In this document: piece after piece, positions 1-8,243 of the stretch
Layout: each line of letters opens with the position of its first letter
Numbering within the stretch: position 1 is the stretch's first letter
Origin: Microbacterium sp. CGR2
Lineage (GTDB): Bacteria; Actinomycetota; Actinomycetes; Actinomycetales; Microbacteriaceae
Length of the DNA stretch: 64,000 nucleotides
Direction of reading: 5' to 3'
NCBI RefSeq assembly: GCF_003626735.1
Contig: NZ_RBHX01000001.1
Location: 1,736,001-1,800,000, forward strand
Translations under genes and position numbers: made by a program
Notes under the pieces: generated by a model
What the model saw: only the letters and a program-made list of their open reading frames with translations
Databases searched by the model: none
What the model was told of the DNA's origin: nothing

Positions 1-210
1 ATGTCATTCATCACCCGCGCCGACGTGCGCCAGTGGCTCGACCTGCTCCGCCCGCTCATCTCCGAGCGCCTGGTCGTATCGAGCGCCAGTGGCGACGTGC
101 GCACCTGGATCGGCGGCGACACCGTGGCCGACCTGCTCGAAACCGTCAACGGCTACCTGGCAGACGGCTACAAGCCGGAAGAGCTCGTGATCGAAGGGCT
201 GACGCGATGA
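1..210 (+). CDS. Small hypothetical early phage protein
   Basis: A 69-residue acidic protein whose ATG is the first base of the window, so its ribosome site cannot be seen and the true start could lie upstream. It overlaps the next gene by 4 nt (ATGA), the pattern of the whole early cluster. The second half contains a helical leucine- and acid-rich segment. I recognise no family. It is first of a series of short, translationally coupled actinophage-type genes. Confidence 0.6.
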   Translation: MSFITRADVRQWLDLLRPLISERLVVSSASGDVRTWIGGDTVADLLETVNGYLADGYKPEELVIEGLTR

Positions 211-353
211 GATACCGCATCCACTACACGCTGGCCGACGGCTCCGAGGACAGCATCGTCTTGGCCGGCGACTCCATCGAGTCCATCCGAGAGCAAGCCG
301 CCGAAGAACTCGCCAAGCGAGGCGGCACGAACCCCTGGTCGGAGGAAGCATGA
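207..353 (+). CDS. Small hypothetical early phage protein
   Basis: A 48-residue protein starting at the ATG that overlaps the previous stop by 4 nt. It begins with a predicted beta hairpin (MRYRIHYTLADG) followed by a helix rich in Ala and Glu, which looks like a compact alpha/beta fold. It ends by overlapping the next ATG by 4 nt. No family is recognised. Confidence 0.6.
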   Translation: MRYRIHYTLADGSEDSIVLAGDSIESIREQAAEELAKRGGTNPWSEEA

Positions 354-598
354 GCACCAAGACCCCCGAGGCAGCCACAGACCACAGCGCCGAGGTGACG
401 ATCACCCTCCCGAGCGGCCAGGAAATCACCGCCTGGATCGGAACGTCACTCGCCGACGGCTCCGCTCTGGTTCAGATCGACACGAACGGCACTCCTGGCA
501 ACGTGCGCGTGTTCATCAACGACAGCGACCAGCCACTCCTGGACGAGAACCCGGAGACGGGCCAGTACGAGGACGTACTGGAAGGAGCGGGCGAATGA
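350..598 (+). CDS. Small hypothetical early phage protein
   Basis: An 82-residue acidic protein (pI clearly low, many Asp/Glu) with alternating beta-strand-like segments such as EVTITLPSGQEITAWI. It is coupled to both neighbours by 4-nt overlaps. The function is unknown; the strand-rich acidic composition fits a small interaction protein but nothing more can be claimed. Confidence 0.65.
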   Translation: MSTKTPEAATDHSAEVTITLPSGQEITAWIGTSLADGSALVQIDTNGTPGNVRVFINDSDQPLLDENPETGQYEDVLEGAGE

Positions 599-888
599 AG
601 ACCGCAGAGCAGATCGCAGAACAGACCCTCGACCACTGGCTCACCAACCTAGCCGACACTCGATCCGTCACCCAGATCATCGCGCAGGCGATCGAGGCCG
701 ACCGGGCGCAGCGCGCCGCCGATCTGCAAGTGCTGGCAAACGCCGCGAGCCACTGGGCAACCGAGCTGACCGAGTATGTCATCGACGGCTCACGCGAGGC
801 GGGGGATGCCGAGAGCGCAGAGGCTCAGGAGGTCGAGCGCGACGCAATCCAGGCGGTGCTGGGCCGCTACCTCGGAGGTGTCGCATGA
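595..888 (+). CDS. Hypothetical helical early phage protein
   Basis: A 97-residue, largely helical, Ala/Glu-rich protein (start MKTAEQIAEQTLDHWL). The form 'AEQIAEQTLDHWL...IAQAIEADRAQRAAD' resembles a class of short actinophage helical proteins of unknown role. It has 4-nt overlaps with both neighbours. No enzyme motif is visible. Confidence 0.65.
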   Translation: MKTAEQIAEQTLDHWLTNLADTRSVTQIIAQAIEADRAQRAADLQVLANAASHWATELTEYVIDGSREAGDAESAEAQEVERDAIQAVLGRYLGGVA

Positions 889-1055
889 CCCGCACAGAGT
901 GGGACGACCAGCGCACCGCCCTGGCCGAGCGCATCGACCGCTTCCCCACCCGAAAGCACCCCGCGGTTAGGCCACTAATCCGCGAGCATGACCGGCTCAC
1001 CGAGTACGGCCTGCAGCACGAATTCATCAGTCCGGCCGAAGCCGCGCGAGCGTAA
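885..1055 (+). CDS. Small hypothetical protein
   Basis: A 56-residue ORF starting at an ATG that overlaps the previous stop by 4 nt and ending in TAA immediately before the AAGGAG ribosome site of the next gene. It is charged and helical (MTRTEWDDQRTALAERIDRF). It fills what would otherwise be a gap in a continuous operon, which is the main reason to call it. Confidence 0.6.
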   Translation: MTRTEWDDQRTALAERIDRFPTRKHPAVRPLIREHDRLTEYGLQHEFISPAEAARA

Positions 1056-1065
1056 GGAGCAGCAC

Positions 1066-1467
1066 ATGGGAATGCACTACAACATCACCTTCCACAACGC
1101 ACTCATCAAGCCCGAGAGCTACGCCGCCATGATCGGCTGGACACCCGAGGCTGCCGCCGCCGAGCCGGAAAGGGTCGCGGAGCTGGCCCTCGCGCACGTC
1201 ACCGAGTTGCTCGGAGAGTGGAGTGATCCCGTCCAGGACGAGGACGGCATTCTCATGGACGGTGACGGCTTCAACGACAGTGCGAGCTACGGCTACGGAG
1301 AGCAGTTGAGCGGCCTCCTGGCTCACTGCGAACCGGGTGCGTACATCCACGAGATCGACGACGAGGAGTCCAGCGGCGAGCAGTGGCGCATCCTCGTGAT
1401 GCCGGATCGCACGGTCAAGGTCATCCAGCCGGTCATTATCTGGCCGGGGATAGAGGGGGCAGCATGA
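1066..1467 (+). CDS. Hypothetical early phage protein
   Basis: A 133-residue acidic protein. The ATG is preceded by TAAGGAGCAGCAC, giving a good AAGGAG site, so I prefer it to the in-frame ATG further upstream. It has a mixed alpha/beta pattern with a Gly/Tyr-rich centre (SYGYGEQL) and a hydrophobic C-terminus. No conserved catalytic motif is recognised. It is coupled to the next gene by 4 nt. Confidence 0.65.
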   Translation: MGMHYNITFHNALIKPESYAAMIGWTPEAAAAEPERVAELALAHVTELLGEWSDPVQDEDGILMDGDGFNDSASYGYGEQLSGLLAHCEPGAYIHEIDDEESSGEQWRILVMPDRTVKVIQPVIIWPGIEGAA

Positions 1468-1724
1468 GTACCGCACCCGAGCCTTACTTCCGCGGCATCA
1501 ACTCCGACGCCTCCGAGTGGCGCGACCGCGACGACCAGCACGCACTCCGCTACGAGGTGGTGGACCTGAACATCACCGCGACCCTGACCCGAGATGTCAT
1601 GTTCAACGGCACCGAGCGGGCCGAGCGCCTAGTGTCCGTCATCGAGTGCCGCGAATGCGGCGCGATCCTCCGCACAGCCAACCGACGTAAGCACGAACGA
1701 TTCCACGGAAGGGTGGGCAACTGA
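1464..1724 (+). CDS. Small zinc-finger-like protein
   Basis: An 86-residue protein. The C-terminal third carries CRECGAIL followed by a His-rich run ending HERFH, which gives a plausible C2H2 metal site (two Cys two apart, two His four apart). The N-terminal part is acidic. It may bind nucleic acid or protein, but this is inferred only from the Cys/His spacing. Its stop overlaps the start of the next gene by 1 nt. Confidence 0.65.
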   Translation: MSTAPEPYFRGINSDASEWRDRDDQHALRYEVVDLNITATLTRDVMFNGTERAERLVSVIECRECGAILRTANRRKHERFHGRVGN

Positions 1725-2173
1725 TGACCGAGAACATTCCCCAGACCAGCGCCAGCGAGCGCATCGAGCAGGCCCAGAAGGTGCTGGCCGAGTTCAGGAA
1801 TGCCACACCTGAGAATGGCAAGAACGACATCGACCGCTACCGCCTGGCCCTGGAGATGGCCGACCGGCTCGAAGCCCTCATCACTCCGCCTGGAGTGCAC
1901 GATAGCGAGCGAAGCCTTGCGCGAGACCTGATCACGAAGACCCCAGCACACGTCAGCGGTCAGGGTATCCGCTTCCAGTATGACGATCTGATGGAGATGC
2001 TCATGAGCGCCATCCGCGCCGGCATCCAGTACGCCCATGAGCGCTGGGAGCCCGCCGACCACCCGAGCCAGGAGATGATGCTCCGCTGGCTGGGGATCAC
2101 GCACGAAGAGTCTGTGCGAGAACACGAAGCCTGGTTCATCCCCGAGCAGTACATCGAGAAGGAAGTCGACTGA
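1724..2173 (+). CDS. Hypothetical helical early phage protein
   Basis: A 149-residue, mostly helical protein with an acidic, amphipathic N-terminal half (ASERIEQAQKVLAEFRN) and a Trp/His/Glu-rich C-terminal half. It starts by TGATG overlap with the preceding gene and overlaps the following ATG by 1 nt. No recognised domain. Confidence 0.65.
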   Translation: MTENIPQTSASERIEQAQKVLAEFRNATPENGKNDIDRYRLALEMADRLEALITPPGVHDSERSLARDLITKTPAHVSGQGIRFQYDDLMEMLMSAIRAGIQYAHERWEPADHPSQEMMLRWLGITHEESVREHEAWFIPEQYIEKEVD

Positions 2174-2376
2174 TGGATGTGATCGACGCTATCGACGCGC
2201 GTATCGCCGCGTCTGCCAAGAAGCGTGAGCGCCTCGCGCAGGCGGTTCAGGCATTCCTTGACGAGGACAATCTGGGGCGAGGCTTCACCGACGCGGCAAT
2301 CCTCGACGGCCAGCCGACAACGGTGCTGGTCGAGTTCCAGAACGAGACCTTCGCCATCACCGTGGAGGACGCATGA
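2173..2376 (+). CDS. Small hypothetical protein
   Basis: A 67-residue protein: a basic amphipathic helix (about residues 8-30, AASAKKRERLAQAVQAFL) followed by a short beta-rich tail. The layout resembles small helical adaptor proteins, but no family is recognised. It is coupled to its neighbours by 1-nt and 4-nt overlaps. Confidence 0.6.
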   Translation: MDVIDAIDARIAASAKKRERLAQAVQAFLDEDNLGRGFTDAAILDGQPTTVLVEFQNETFAITVEDA

Positions 2377-2603
2377 GCACGCCCGCTGCGCCGGTTGCCC
2401 GCGTACACGTCGACGACTACGACCCTGAGGTCTACCGGGGTGAGGATGCGCTTCTTGTCGCAGAAAAGATGGCGAACGTGTTCCGCGGAGACTTCCCCGG
2501 CGCCATTGTCGGCGTGAGCTACAACCCCGAAGCCGCTGAATCGAAGCGCCGCCTCGTGCTGGAGAGCTTCGGGTTCAACGCAGACCAAGGAGAGAACGCA
2601 TGA
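2373..2603 (+). CDS. Small hypothetical protein
   Basis: A 76-residue acidic protein starting at an ATG that overlaps the previous stop. The central segment (ALLVAEKMANVFRGD) is helical and the ends are polar. Nothing identifies its role. Confidence 0.6.
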   Translation: MSTPAAPVARVHVDDYDPEVYRGEDALLVAEKMANVFRGDFPGAIVGVSYNPEAAESKRRLVLESFGFNADQGENA

Positions 2604-2830
2604 CCACCCCCAACCCCTACTACAGCCCCCAGAACCTCGACCTGTCCCGCGCCTACGGCCTCCCGGTCAAGACGGTGGATGACGCGATCCAGGGTGCGCT
2701 GGAGCACGCTGTCAAGGTGGAGGGCTGGTCGGGCATCCCCGACCTGAACCCGCTCATCTGGAACTTCATCTCCGACGACGTGCTCCACACCCTGGACGGC
2801 CACGTCACGATGGGGGAGGCGGCGGCGTGA
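2600..2830 (+). CDS. Small hypothetical protein
   Basis: A 76-residue protein with a Tyr/Pro-rich start (MTTPNPYYSPQN) and a helical remainder with one Trp-Ser-Gly turn. It overlaps the genes on both sides by 4 nt. No recognised family. Confidence 0.6.
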   Translation: MTTPNPYYSPQNLDLSRAYGLPVKTVDDAIQGALEHAVKVEGWSGIPDLNPLIWNFISDDVLHTLDGHVTMGEAAA

Positions 2831-3129
2831 GTACGAACGCAGACCTGATCGCCCGGTTCGACTCGTGGGCCGCCATGCCGCAGACGGGCAGCCTCAACCA
2901 GCAGCAGCGCTGGCGCTCGTTCGCAACCGAATTGCGCGACGCGCTGGAGTCGGTCGAGAACGCGAGCCAGAGCCCAGAGCGAGAGGAGGCGTACCGAGTC
3001 CTCTCCGAGCACGCAGCGGCGCACCTCGACGTCGCCCTCTCGGACTCGAACCAGAGCCAGGCCGAGGGGTCGCTCGCGCTCATGGAGAGCGTCAACATCC
3101 TGCACCACGGAAGAAGGACTCGCGCATGA
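2827..3129 (+). CDS. Hypothetical helical protein
   Basis: A 100-residue protein using a GTG start embedded in GTGA of the previous stop. It is almost entirely helical and rich in Gln, Glu and Ser (PEREEAYRVLSEHAAAHLDV), suggesting a coiled or bundled fold. The 182 nt that follow it (3130-3311) contain only a 13-codon ORF and no clear site, the first real break in the cluster. Confidence 0.6.
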   Translation: MSTNADLIARFDSWAAMPQTGSLNQQQRWRSFATELRDALESVENASQSPEREEAYRVLSEHAAAHLDVALSDSNQSQAEGSLALMESVNILHHGRRTRA

Positions 3130-3311
3130 TTGCGATCCCACTCCCAGCCGCCCGCGCGGCCACCTAGACCGATGACGCGGCACAGGAGGGCTTGATGCCG
3201 CGCATCACAGCACGCCTGGAGCGTGCGGCTGACTCTCGATCTGGGGTCGAGGGCCGGTCGGATGAAACCAGACACTCAACACGAACACCTCACCGACAGA
3301 AGGAGAAGAGC

Positions 3312-3527
3312 ATGAGCCCGAAGACTGAAGCCGAGCGTGACCTCATCGACACGCAGATCAAGCTGAAAGCCACGAAGTCCCGGATGCACAAGGTCGAGCT
3401 GGTTCTCCAGTTCAATCGCAAGCACGGGCAGCTTCCCGTCAGTCTGCTGGATGTGTTCGGCCACTCTGAGTACGTGCGTGGATTCGGAGCTGGCGTCAAG
3501 GATGCGACCGGAGAGGACGACGACTGA
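3312..3527 (+). CDS. Small hypothetical protein
   Basis: A 71-residue protein. I chose this ATG over an upstream in-frame one because it follows AGAAGGAGAAGAGC, a strong ribosome site. The N-terminal half is a charged helix (TEAERDLIDTQIKLKATKSR). Its stop overlaps the next start by 1 nt. Function unknown. Confidence 0.65.
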   Translation: MSPKTEAERDLIDTQIKLKATKSRMHKVELVLQFNRKHGQLPVSLLDVFGHSEYVRGFGAGVKDATGEDDD

Positions 3528-3886
3528 TGACCCTCCTGACCCCCGAGTTCGAGACCCTGCACTCGATCGCCCGCTCCCTCGACCGTCTCCCGCTGACCAC
3601 CGAGCAGCGCGCCGACATCTTCCACGCCTGGGAGACGGCGCCCGATGAGCCGATCCCCTCCTGGCCCCAGTCGGCCGCCGACGACGAGAGCTACGACCGC
3701 TACTGCGAGAGCGCCGCGGGCCGCGCATGGCGCCGGGTGCGGTACTTCCGTCTTCACCGACAGAGCGGCAGCCACTACGCCACCGACCTGGACGAGGCCA
3801 GCAACTACGAGTCCGCGCCGACCAAGACCGAAATCCTCCAAGCATTGACCAACGCCGAGCACCTCCTCGCCGGCGGGAAGGAATGA
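3527..3886 (+). CDS. Hypothetical early phage protein
   Basis: A 119-residue protein with a helical N-terminal domain, a Trp/Arg/Tyr-rich centre (AWRRVRYFRLHRQSGSHYA) that could be basic on one face, and a helical C-terminus. No motif is recognised. It is coupled to the following gene by 4 nt. Confidence 0.65.
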   Translation: MTLLTPEFETLHSIARSLDRLPLTTEQRADIFHAWETAPDEPIPSWPQSAADDESYDRYCESAAGRAWRRVRYFRLHRQSGSHYATDLDEASNYESAPTKTEILQALTNAEHLLAGGKE

Positions 3887-4191
3887 CCATGATCGAACCA
3901 CTCAACCTCCAGGTTGCACGCGGCCAGAGGGCCGCCGCAGACCTCCGCGACGCAGAGAACATGATGCGGCGCATGGCCGCATGGGACCAGCTCTTGGCGC
4001 AGGAGAAAGCCGCCGAGTACGAGAAGGGCAAAGAGTCGCGCTACGCGGACCTGCCCGACTTCGCGCCGGTGTTCTGCGTGGACTGCCGGGACGACGTGTT
4101 CCCCGACTTCACCAAGGAGCCCGACGGCGCGTGCCCGTTCGACATCAATCATGTGCTGGGCACCCACGCCCTCGACCGGGCTGCGGCCTGA
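3883..4191 (+). CDS. Small zinc-ribbon-like protein
   Basis: A 102-residue protein. The first 60 residues form a charged helix with repeated Met/Ala; the C-terminal part has FCVDCRDD and a further Cys (DGACPF), a possible metal-binding knuckle. It ends 17 nt before the TTG start of the next gene. A nucleic-acid or protein contact role is possible but unproven. Confidence 0.65.
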   Translation: MTMIEPLNLQVARGQRAAADLRDAENMMRRMAAWDQLLAQEKAAEYEKGKESRYADLPDFAPVFCVDCRDDVFPDFTKEPDGACPFDINHVLGTHALDRAAA

Positions 4192-4208
4192 GAATTAAGG
4201 AGCAAATC

Positions 4209-4784
4209 TTGAGCGCGACAAAGCAAGCCCTGTTCGACAAAGGCCTCGAACTGCACCTCGCATACAAGGGCGCCAAGACCCGAGAGCGGGAGATCGCACG
4301 CCTCCAGGCCGAGGCGCGCGTCCAGGATGTCCTCGACCAGCGCAACATCTTCCTGGCGGCCCTGGTCGACGACGAGGGCTTCTCGATCAACGACGTCACC
4401 CGCATCCTCGACAACAAGAACTGGGACTGGGCAAAGAAGGCGGTTGAGGCCGGCCGCGCCGCCCGCCAGGCGGCGGCACCCGCGCCGATCATCTCCATCG
4501 ACGCTCACCAGCCGGACGGCCCGTACAGCTGGATCGCGGCGGAGCAGCGGCTCGAGGTGAGCATGGCTCAGGCCGAGTTCGAGGAGTACCTACCGATGCT
4601 CGCCCGCCACCCGCACCACGAAGGCGAGCAGTGGGAGTTCTCGTATGCCGACGGCAAGCTCCTCCCGCACTTCGCCGACGATGACGCCACCTGGGAGCAC
4701 CCGGTCGTCCAGGTCGTGATGACCGAGCGCGGCAAGCAGCAGGCGATCGCCTACATCGAAGCACAGAGCAAGGCCGCGGCATGA
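4209..4784 (+). CDS. Hypothetical early phage protein, TTG start
   Basis: A 191-residue protein. The TTG at 4209 is the only sensible start: it follows GAATTAAGGAGCAAATC, placing AAGGAG 6 nt upstream, and an upstream ATG in the same frame would run through the preceding gene. The N-terminal 70 residues form a long charged helix with coiled-coil character; the C-terminal part contains alternating acidic and aromatic residues. No family is recognised. It overlaps the next ATG by 4 nt. Confidence 0.65.
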   Translation: MSATKQALFDKGLELHLAYKGAKTREREIARLQAEARVQDVLDQRNIFLAALVDDEGFSINDVTRILDNKNWDWAKKAVEAGRAARQAAAPAPIISIDAHQPDGPYSWIAAEQRLEVSMAQAEFEEYLPMLARHPHHEGEQWEFSYADGKLLPHFADDDATWEHPVVQVVMTERGKQQAIAYIEAQSKAAA

Positions 4785-4936
4785 AGTCCCCCGAGGAGAG
4801 CGGCGCACGAGCGGTCCAGCGCTACGTCGATCGGGTCAAGGGGGAGCACGGCTTCCACCCGATCCTGATCCCCACCGAAGTCGTGGCCGGCCTCATCGCC
4901 GCTGCGATCCGCGCCGACCGCAAGAAGCGCCAGTAA
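4781..4936 (+). CDS. Small hypothetical protein
   Basis: A 51-residue basic protein (start MKSPEESGARAVQRYVDRVK, ends in KKRQ) coupled to the preceding gene by ATGA and followed by TAAGGAG, the ribosome site of the helicase gene. Its position between two real genes and its overlap are the evidence for it. Function unknown. Confidence 0.6.
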   Translation: MKSPEESGARAVQRYVDRVKGEHGFHPILIPTEVVAGLIAAAIRADRKKRQ

Positions 4937-4944
4937 GGAGCACC

Positions 4945-6510
4945 ATGGAACGCCTCACCCCCCACGACTACCAGCAGGCAGCAATCGACAAGATCCTCGC
5001 CGAGCCGACGCGCGCCGCGCTGATCGGCGACGAGGTGGGCATGGGTAAGACCTTGCTCGCGGCCGAGGTGGCAATCCAGGCCGGGTGGCGGCGTGCACTA
5101 TTCATCGGCATCGCGGACACCTTCGACCAGTGGAAAGACCACCTCGAAGGGCAATCGGAGGGTGCGGTGACCATCCGCCGCATGGAGTCCACGAAGGCGG
5201 GGCGCGCGGCGTTCAAGGACTTCTTGGCAGGCGAGCCTGGCTTCTACTTCGCGGGCATCGCGTGGCTGGTGGCGCAGGACTGGAAGTACCAGAACAAGCT
5301 CGACTTCCAGGGCAACCCGATCGAGAAGATCGACAAGAAGACGGGCATGCCCACCGGGAAGATGGAGCGCGAGCGCATCCACCTGAAGACGTTCGAGAAG
5401 ATGTCGAAGCGCAAAGGGAGCGCGGTCGACGCGGTGGTTTTCGATGAGGCGCACCAGGTCGCCAACAAGGATTCGATCGGCCGCAAGACACTCATCACGT
5501 TTCGCGGGGCGCCCGACGCCGACGGCAACCCCACGATGCCGTGGAAAATCGCGCTCAGCGCGACGTGGGCCGGCAACTCGTTCGAGAACGCCTGGAGCCT
5601 CCCGCGCTGGTGCTGGCCCGACCTAGTGCCGGCGTTCTGGAACTGGCACGACATCTGGTGCGCGACCGAGAAGGTCTACGTGCCCGGCCGCAAAGAGCCG
5701 GTCAACCGCGTCATCGGCGAGAAGGTGCCGGGCGAGTTCATCAAGACGCTGCCCTGCTACATCGACAACCGCAACCATGAGAAGGCGCCAGCTCCGACCA
5801 TCATCCACGTCGACCCGACGCCGCAGCAGGCCTCACAGTTCGAGGATCTGAAGAAAGATCTGATGACCTGGGTCGAGACCGAGGCGGGGGAGACTCCACT
5901 GGTGGTCGACGTGCCGGGCGGGCTGTACGCCCGCTTCAAGCAGCTAGCGCTGGCCGAGTTGACTGTTGATGAGGACGGCGGCGTGGCGTTCGCACCGAAC
6001 GCAGCATCCGCGAAACTGCGCGTGCTGAAAGGCATCCTCGACCACTGGGGCGACCAGCCGGTCATCCTGTTCACCGATTCGAAGATCTTCGCCCACCTGG
6101 CCGCCGACCGGATGCGCGCCGCAGGGTATAGCGCCGAGGCATGGACGGGCGACGTCAGCCGGTTGGAGCGCGCTCGGATCAAGGCGGACTTCGTCGAGGG
6201 GCGCCTGCAGTACCTGATCGGCACCGTGCAGTCGATGGGCACGGGCCTCGACGGGCTGCAGAAGGTCTGCTCGAAAGCTGTCTGGCTGAACGTGCCCGAC
6301 GGTGACCCGAAGCTTGAGGAGCAGGCGCTCGGTCGCGTGTTCCGTCAGGGCCGCACGCTCGCCCACGGCGAGTTCGAGCACGTCCGACTGGTCATGCGTG
6401 ATTCACAGGACGAGGGAATCCTTGAGCGACTGCTCGTCAAGGGCGCCTCCATCCGCTCCTCGATCGACAGCCGGATGGCGAACACCGTCGAACAAGCTAT
6501 TGCAGCTTGA
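4945..6510 (+). CDS. DEAH-box SF2 / SNF2-like helicase
   Basis: A 521-residue superfamily 2 ATPase. Visible motifs are Walker A GDEVGMGKT (residues 28-36), DEAH (167-170), motif III SAT (205-207) and a C-terminal RecA-like domain with GTGLDGLQ and motif VI GRVFRQGR (about 462-469). The Q-like start (HDYQ) and this architecture match the SNF2/DEAD phage helicases found in actinophage replication modules. It probably translocates on or unwinds DNA during phage replication or recombination. The ribosome site AAGGAG lies 6 nt before the ATG. It is followed by the RNA ligase gene after a 45-nt gap. Confidence 0.9.
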   Translation: MERLTPHDYQQAAIDKILAEPTRAALIGDEVGMGKTLLAAEVAIQAGWRRALFIGIADTFDQWKDHLEGQSEGAVTIRRMESTKAGRAAFKDFLAGEPGFYFAGIAWLVAQDWKYQNKLDFQGNPIEKIDKKTGMPTGKMERERIHLKTFEKMSKRKGSAVDAVVFDEAHQVANKDSIGRKTLITFRGAPDADGNPTMPWKIALSATWAGNSFENAWSLPRWCWPDLVPAFWNWHDIWCATEKVYVPGRKEPVNRVIGEKVPGEFIKTLPCYIDNRNHEKAPAPTIIHVDPTPQQASQFEDLKKDLMTWVETEAGETPLVVDVPGGLYARFKQLALAELTVDEDGGVAFAPNAASAKLRVLKGILDHWGDQPVILFTDSKIFAHLAADRMRAAGYSAEAWTGDVSRLERARIKADFVEGRLQYLIGTVQSMGTGLDGLQKVCSKAVWLNVPDGDPKLEEQALGRVFRQGRTLAHGEFEHVRLVMRDSQDEGILERLLVKGASIRSSIDSRMANTVEQAIAA

Positions 6511-6555
6511 GTAAACACTATGTACCGTGAAATAAGACTTAAAAGGAGATTAAAC

Positions 6556-7836
6556 ATGAGCGAAACCACCGCACAGTATCCCGTCAAGCTGAGGGGCACA
6601 GGGGCCCCCGTCCTGATGTGGGCCCACGAGCACGAAGTAGAAGCATCCGCGCTGCAGCAGCTCCGCGACGTCAGCGAGCTGCCGGGCCTCCACGGCCTGC
6701 GCGTGATGCCCGACGTGCACTGGGGCAACGGCGCCACCGTTGGCTCCGTCATCGCGATGGAGCAGGCCCTGGCGCCGGCTGCCGTAGGCGTCGACATCGG
6801 CTGCGGCGTCAATGCCGTCCGTACCAACCTCACGCTCGAGGACCTCGGCGATCGCGACCTCCACGCCTTGCGACTGCGTTGGGAGAAGGTCGTGCCCGTC
6901 GGTTTCAGCAGCTACGAGCGCGCCGGCGATCAGCTGAAGGTACTCAACCCCCAAGAGAAGCAGCGCACTGCGCGGTTCCTCGACTCGGTGGACACCCTCC
7001 GCGCTGACCTCACGGAGCGGAGGAACAGCGACGCAGCAGTGCGCGGCCGGGCGGCCCACCAGCTGGGCTCCCTCGGCGGCGGCAACCACTTCATCGAGCT
7101 GTGCTCGGACTCGATTGGCCGACTCTGGATCACGCTGCACTCGGGAAGCCGGAACATCGGCAAGAGCCTCGCGGAGCGGCACATCCAGATCGCCAAGGGC
7201 CTGAAGGAGAACGAGGAGCTGCCGAAGCACCTGCAGCCGCTGAGCCTGTTCTACAAGGGCACGAAGGAAATGGATGACTACCTCCACGACCTGCGCTGGG
7301 CTCAGGAGTTCGCGATGCTCTCGCGTACCGTGATGATGGAGGCGGTCAAGCACGAGCTGCAGGACTACTTCGAGAACTCGGGCCTCTCGGCGCCGCGCCG
7401 GTACGTCAACTTCGACGAGGAGATCAACTGCCACCACAACTATGTGGCGGAAGAGATGATCGACGGCAAGATGATGATCGTCACCCGGAAGGGCGCGATC
7501 AGCGCGAAGAAGGGCGAGCGGGCGCTGATCCCCGGCTCCATGGCCACAGGCTCATACGTGGTGCGCGGCCTCGGCAACGAGGCCTCCTTCCAGTCCGCGT
7601 CACACGGCGCCGGCCGCAAGATGAGCCGAGGCGCTGCGAAGGAAGCCTTCCGGGGCGTGGATGACGGAGCGGCTCAGATCGCACGTCAGCTGGGCAGCGT
7701 GGAGTCCCGCCGTGATAGCGGCATCCTCGACGAGCTGCCCGAAGCGTACAAGCCGATCGAGCAGGTGATCGCGGCAGAGAAGGATCTGGTCGAGGTCGAA
7801 CACAAGCTCGAGACGATTCTCTGCGTGAAGGGCTGA
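6556..7836 (+). CDS. rtcB: RtcB-type RNA-splicing ligase
   Basis: A 426-residue RtcB homologue. RtcB joins RNA 2',3'-cyclic phosphate (or 3'-phosphate) ends to 5'-OH ends using GTP and Mn2+. Visible family motifs are DVHWGNGATVG (about 52), the metal site DIGCGVNAV (about 80), LGGGNHFIE, HSGSRNIG (about 194), CHHNYVAEE (about 292), IPGSM and the guanylylated His region SHGAGRKMSRG (about 350). All key residues appear intact, so it should be active. The start follows AAAAGGAGATTAAAC; an in-frame ATG 36 nt upstream lacks a ribosome site. In a phage the likely job is to reseal tRNAs cut by host anticodon nucleases, which is inference. Confidence 0.93.
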   Translation: MSETTAQYPVKLRGTGAPVLMWAHEHEVEASALQQLRDVSELPGLHGLRVMPDVHWGNGATVGSVIAMEQALAPAAVGVDIGCGVNAVRTNLTLEDLGDRDLHALRLRWEKVVPVGFSSYERAGDQLKVLNPQEKQRTARFLDSVDTLRADLTERRNSDAAVRGRAAHQLGSLGGGNHFIELCSDSIGRLWITLHSGSRNIGKSLAERHIQIAKGLKENEELPKHLQPLSLFYKGTKEMDDYLHDLRWAQEFAMLSRTVMMEAVKHELQDYFENSGLSAPRRYVNFDEEINCHHNYVAEEMIDGKMMIVTRKGAISAKKGERALIPGSMATGSYVVRGLGNEASFQSASHGAGRKMSRGAAKEAFRGVDDGAAQIARQLGSVESRRDSGILDELPEAYKPIEQVIAAEKDLVEVEHKLETILCVKG

Positions 7837-8243
7837 TGATGGCCGTCAAGGAACGAATGGGCTACGCCATCGAGTGCGACTTCCCGGACTGCGGGACGAG
7901 CACGCAGGACCTCGGCGACTACGCCTTCTGGGGCTCGCTGGAGGATGCCGTGCAGGAGTGGGTTGACCATGACGGCTATGCCGACGACCTGGGCTACTAC
8001 TGCCACGGTCACACGGTGTGGAACGACTCCGAGGAAGAGGGTATTGAGGAGCGTGTGCCGATGCCCTACTCGATCGACACACTCTTCGACCTCGCTGAAC
8101 GCCGGATCGCGTCGAAGATCGACTACCTGACGCGGAACGCGCTCTACAACCACGGCAACCGCGTCCGCGACCTTGCATCGCGCCAGGCTGCTCGCTATGC
8201 ACGCGCCAGCCGTGAAGTGAAGATCAGGATGGTGCAGCGATGA
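7836..8243 (+). CDS. Hypothetical protein, possibly metal-binding
   Basis: A 135-residue protein starting in TGATG at the end of the RNA ligase gene, so the two are likely co-translated. The first third has ECDFPDCGTS and YYCHGH, a set of Cys/His residues that could hold zinc; the C-terminal part is a basic helix (ASRQAARYARASREVK). Co-translation with the RNA ligase hints at an RNA-related role, but no family is recognised. Confidence 0.65.
   Translation: MMAVKERMGYAIECDFPDCGTSTQDLGDYAFWGSLEDAVQEWVDHDGYADDLGYYCHGHTVWNDSEEEGIEERVPMPYSIDTLFDLAERRIASKIDYLTRNALYNHGNRVRDLASRQAARYARASREVKIRMVQR

Noticed and set aside
6511..6555. Promoter before the RNA ligase
   Set aside because: TTGAGT and AAATAA are separated by 17 bp but the -10 is poor; the gap is only 45 nt after the helicase gene.
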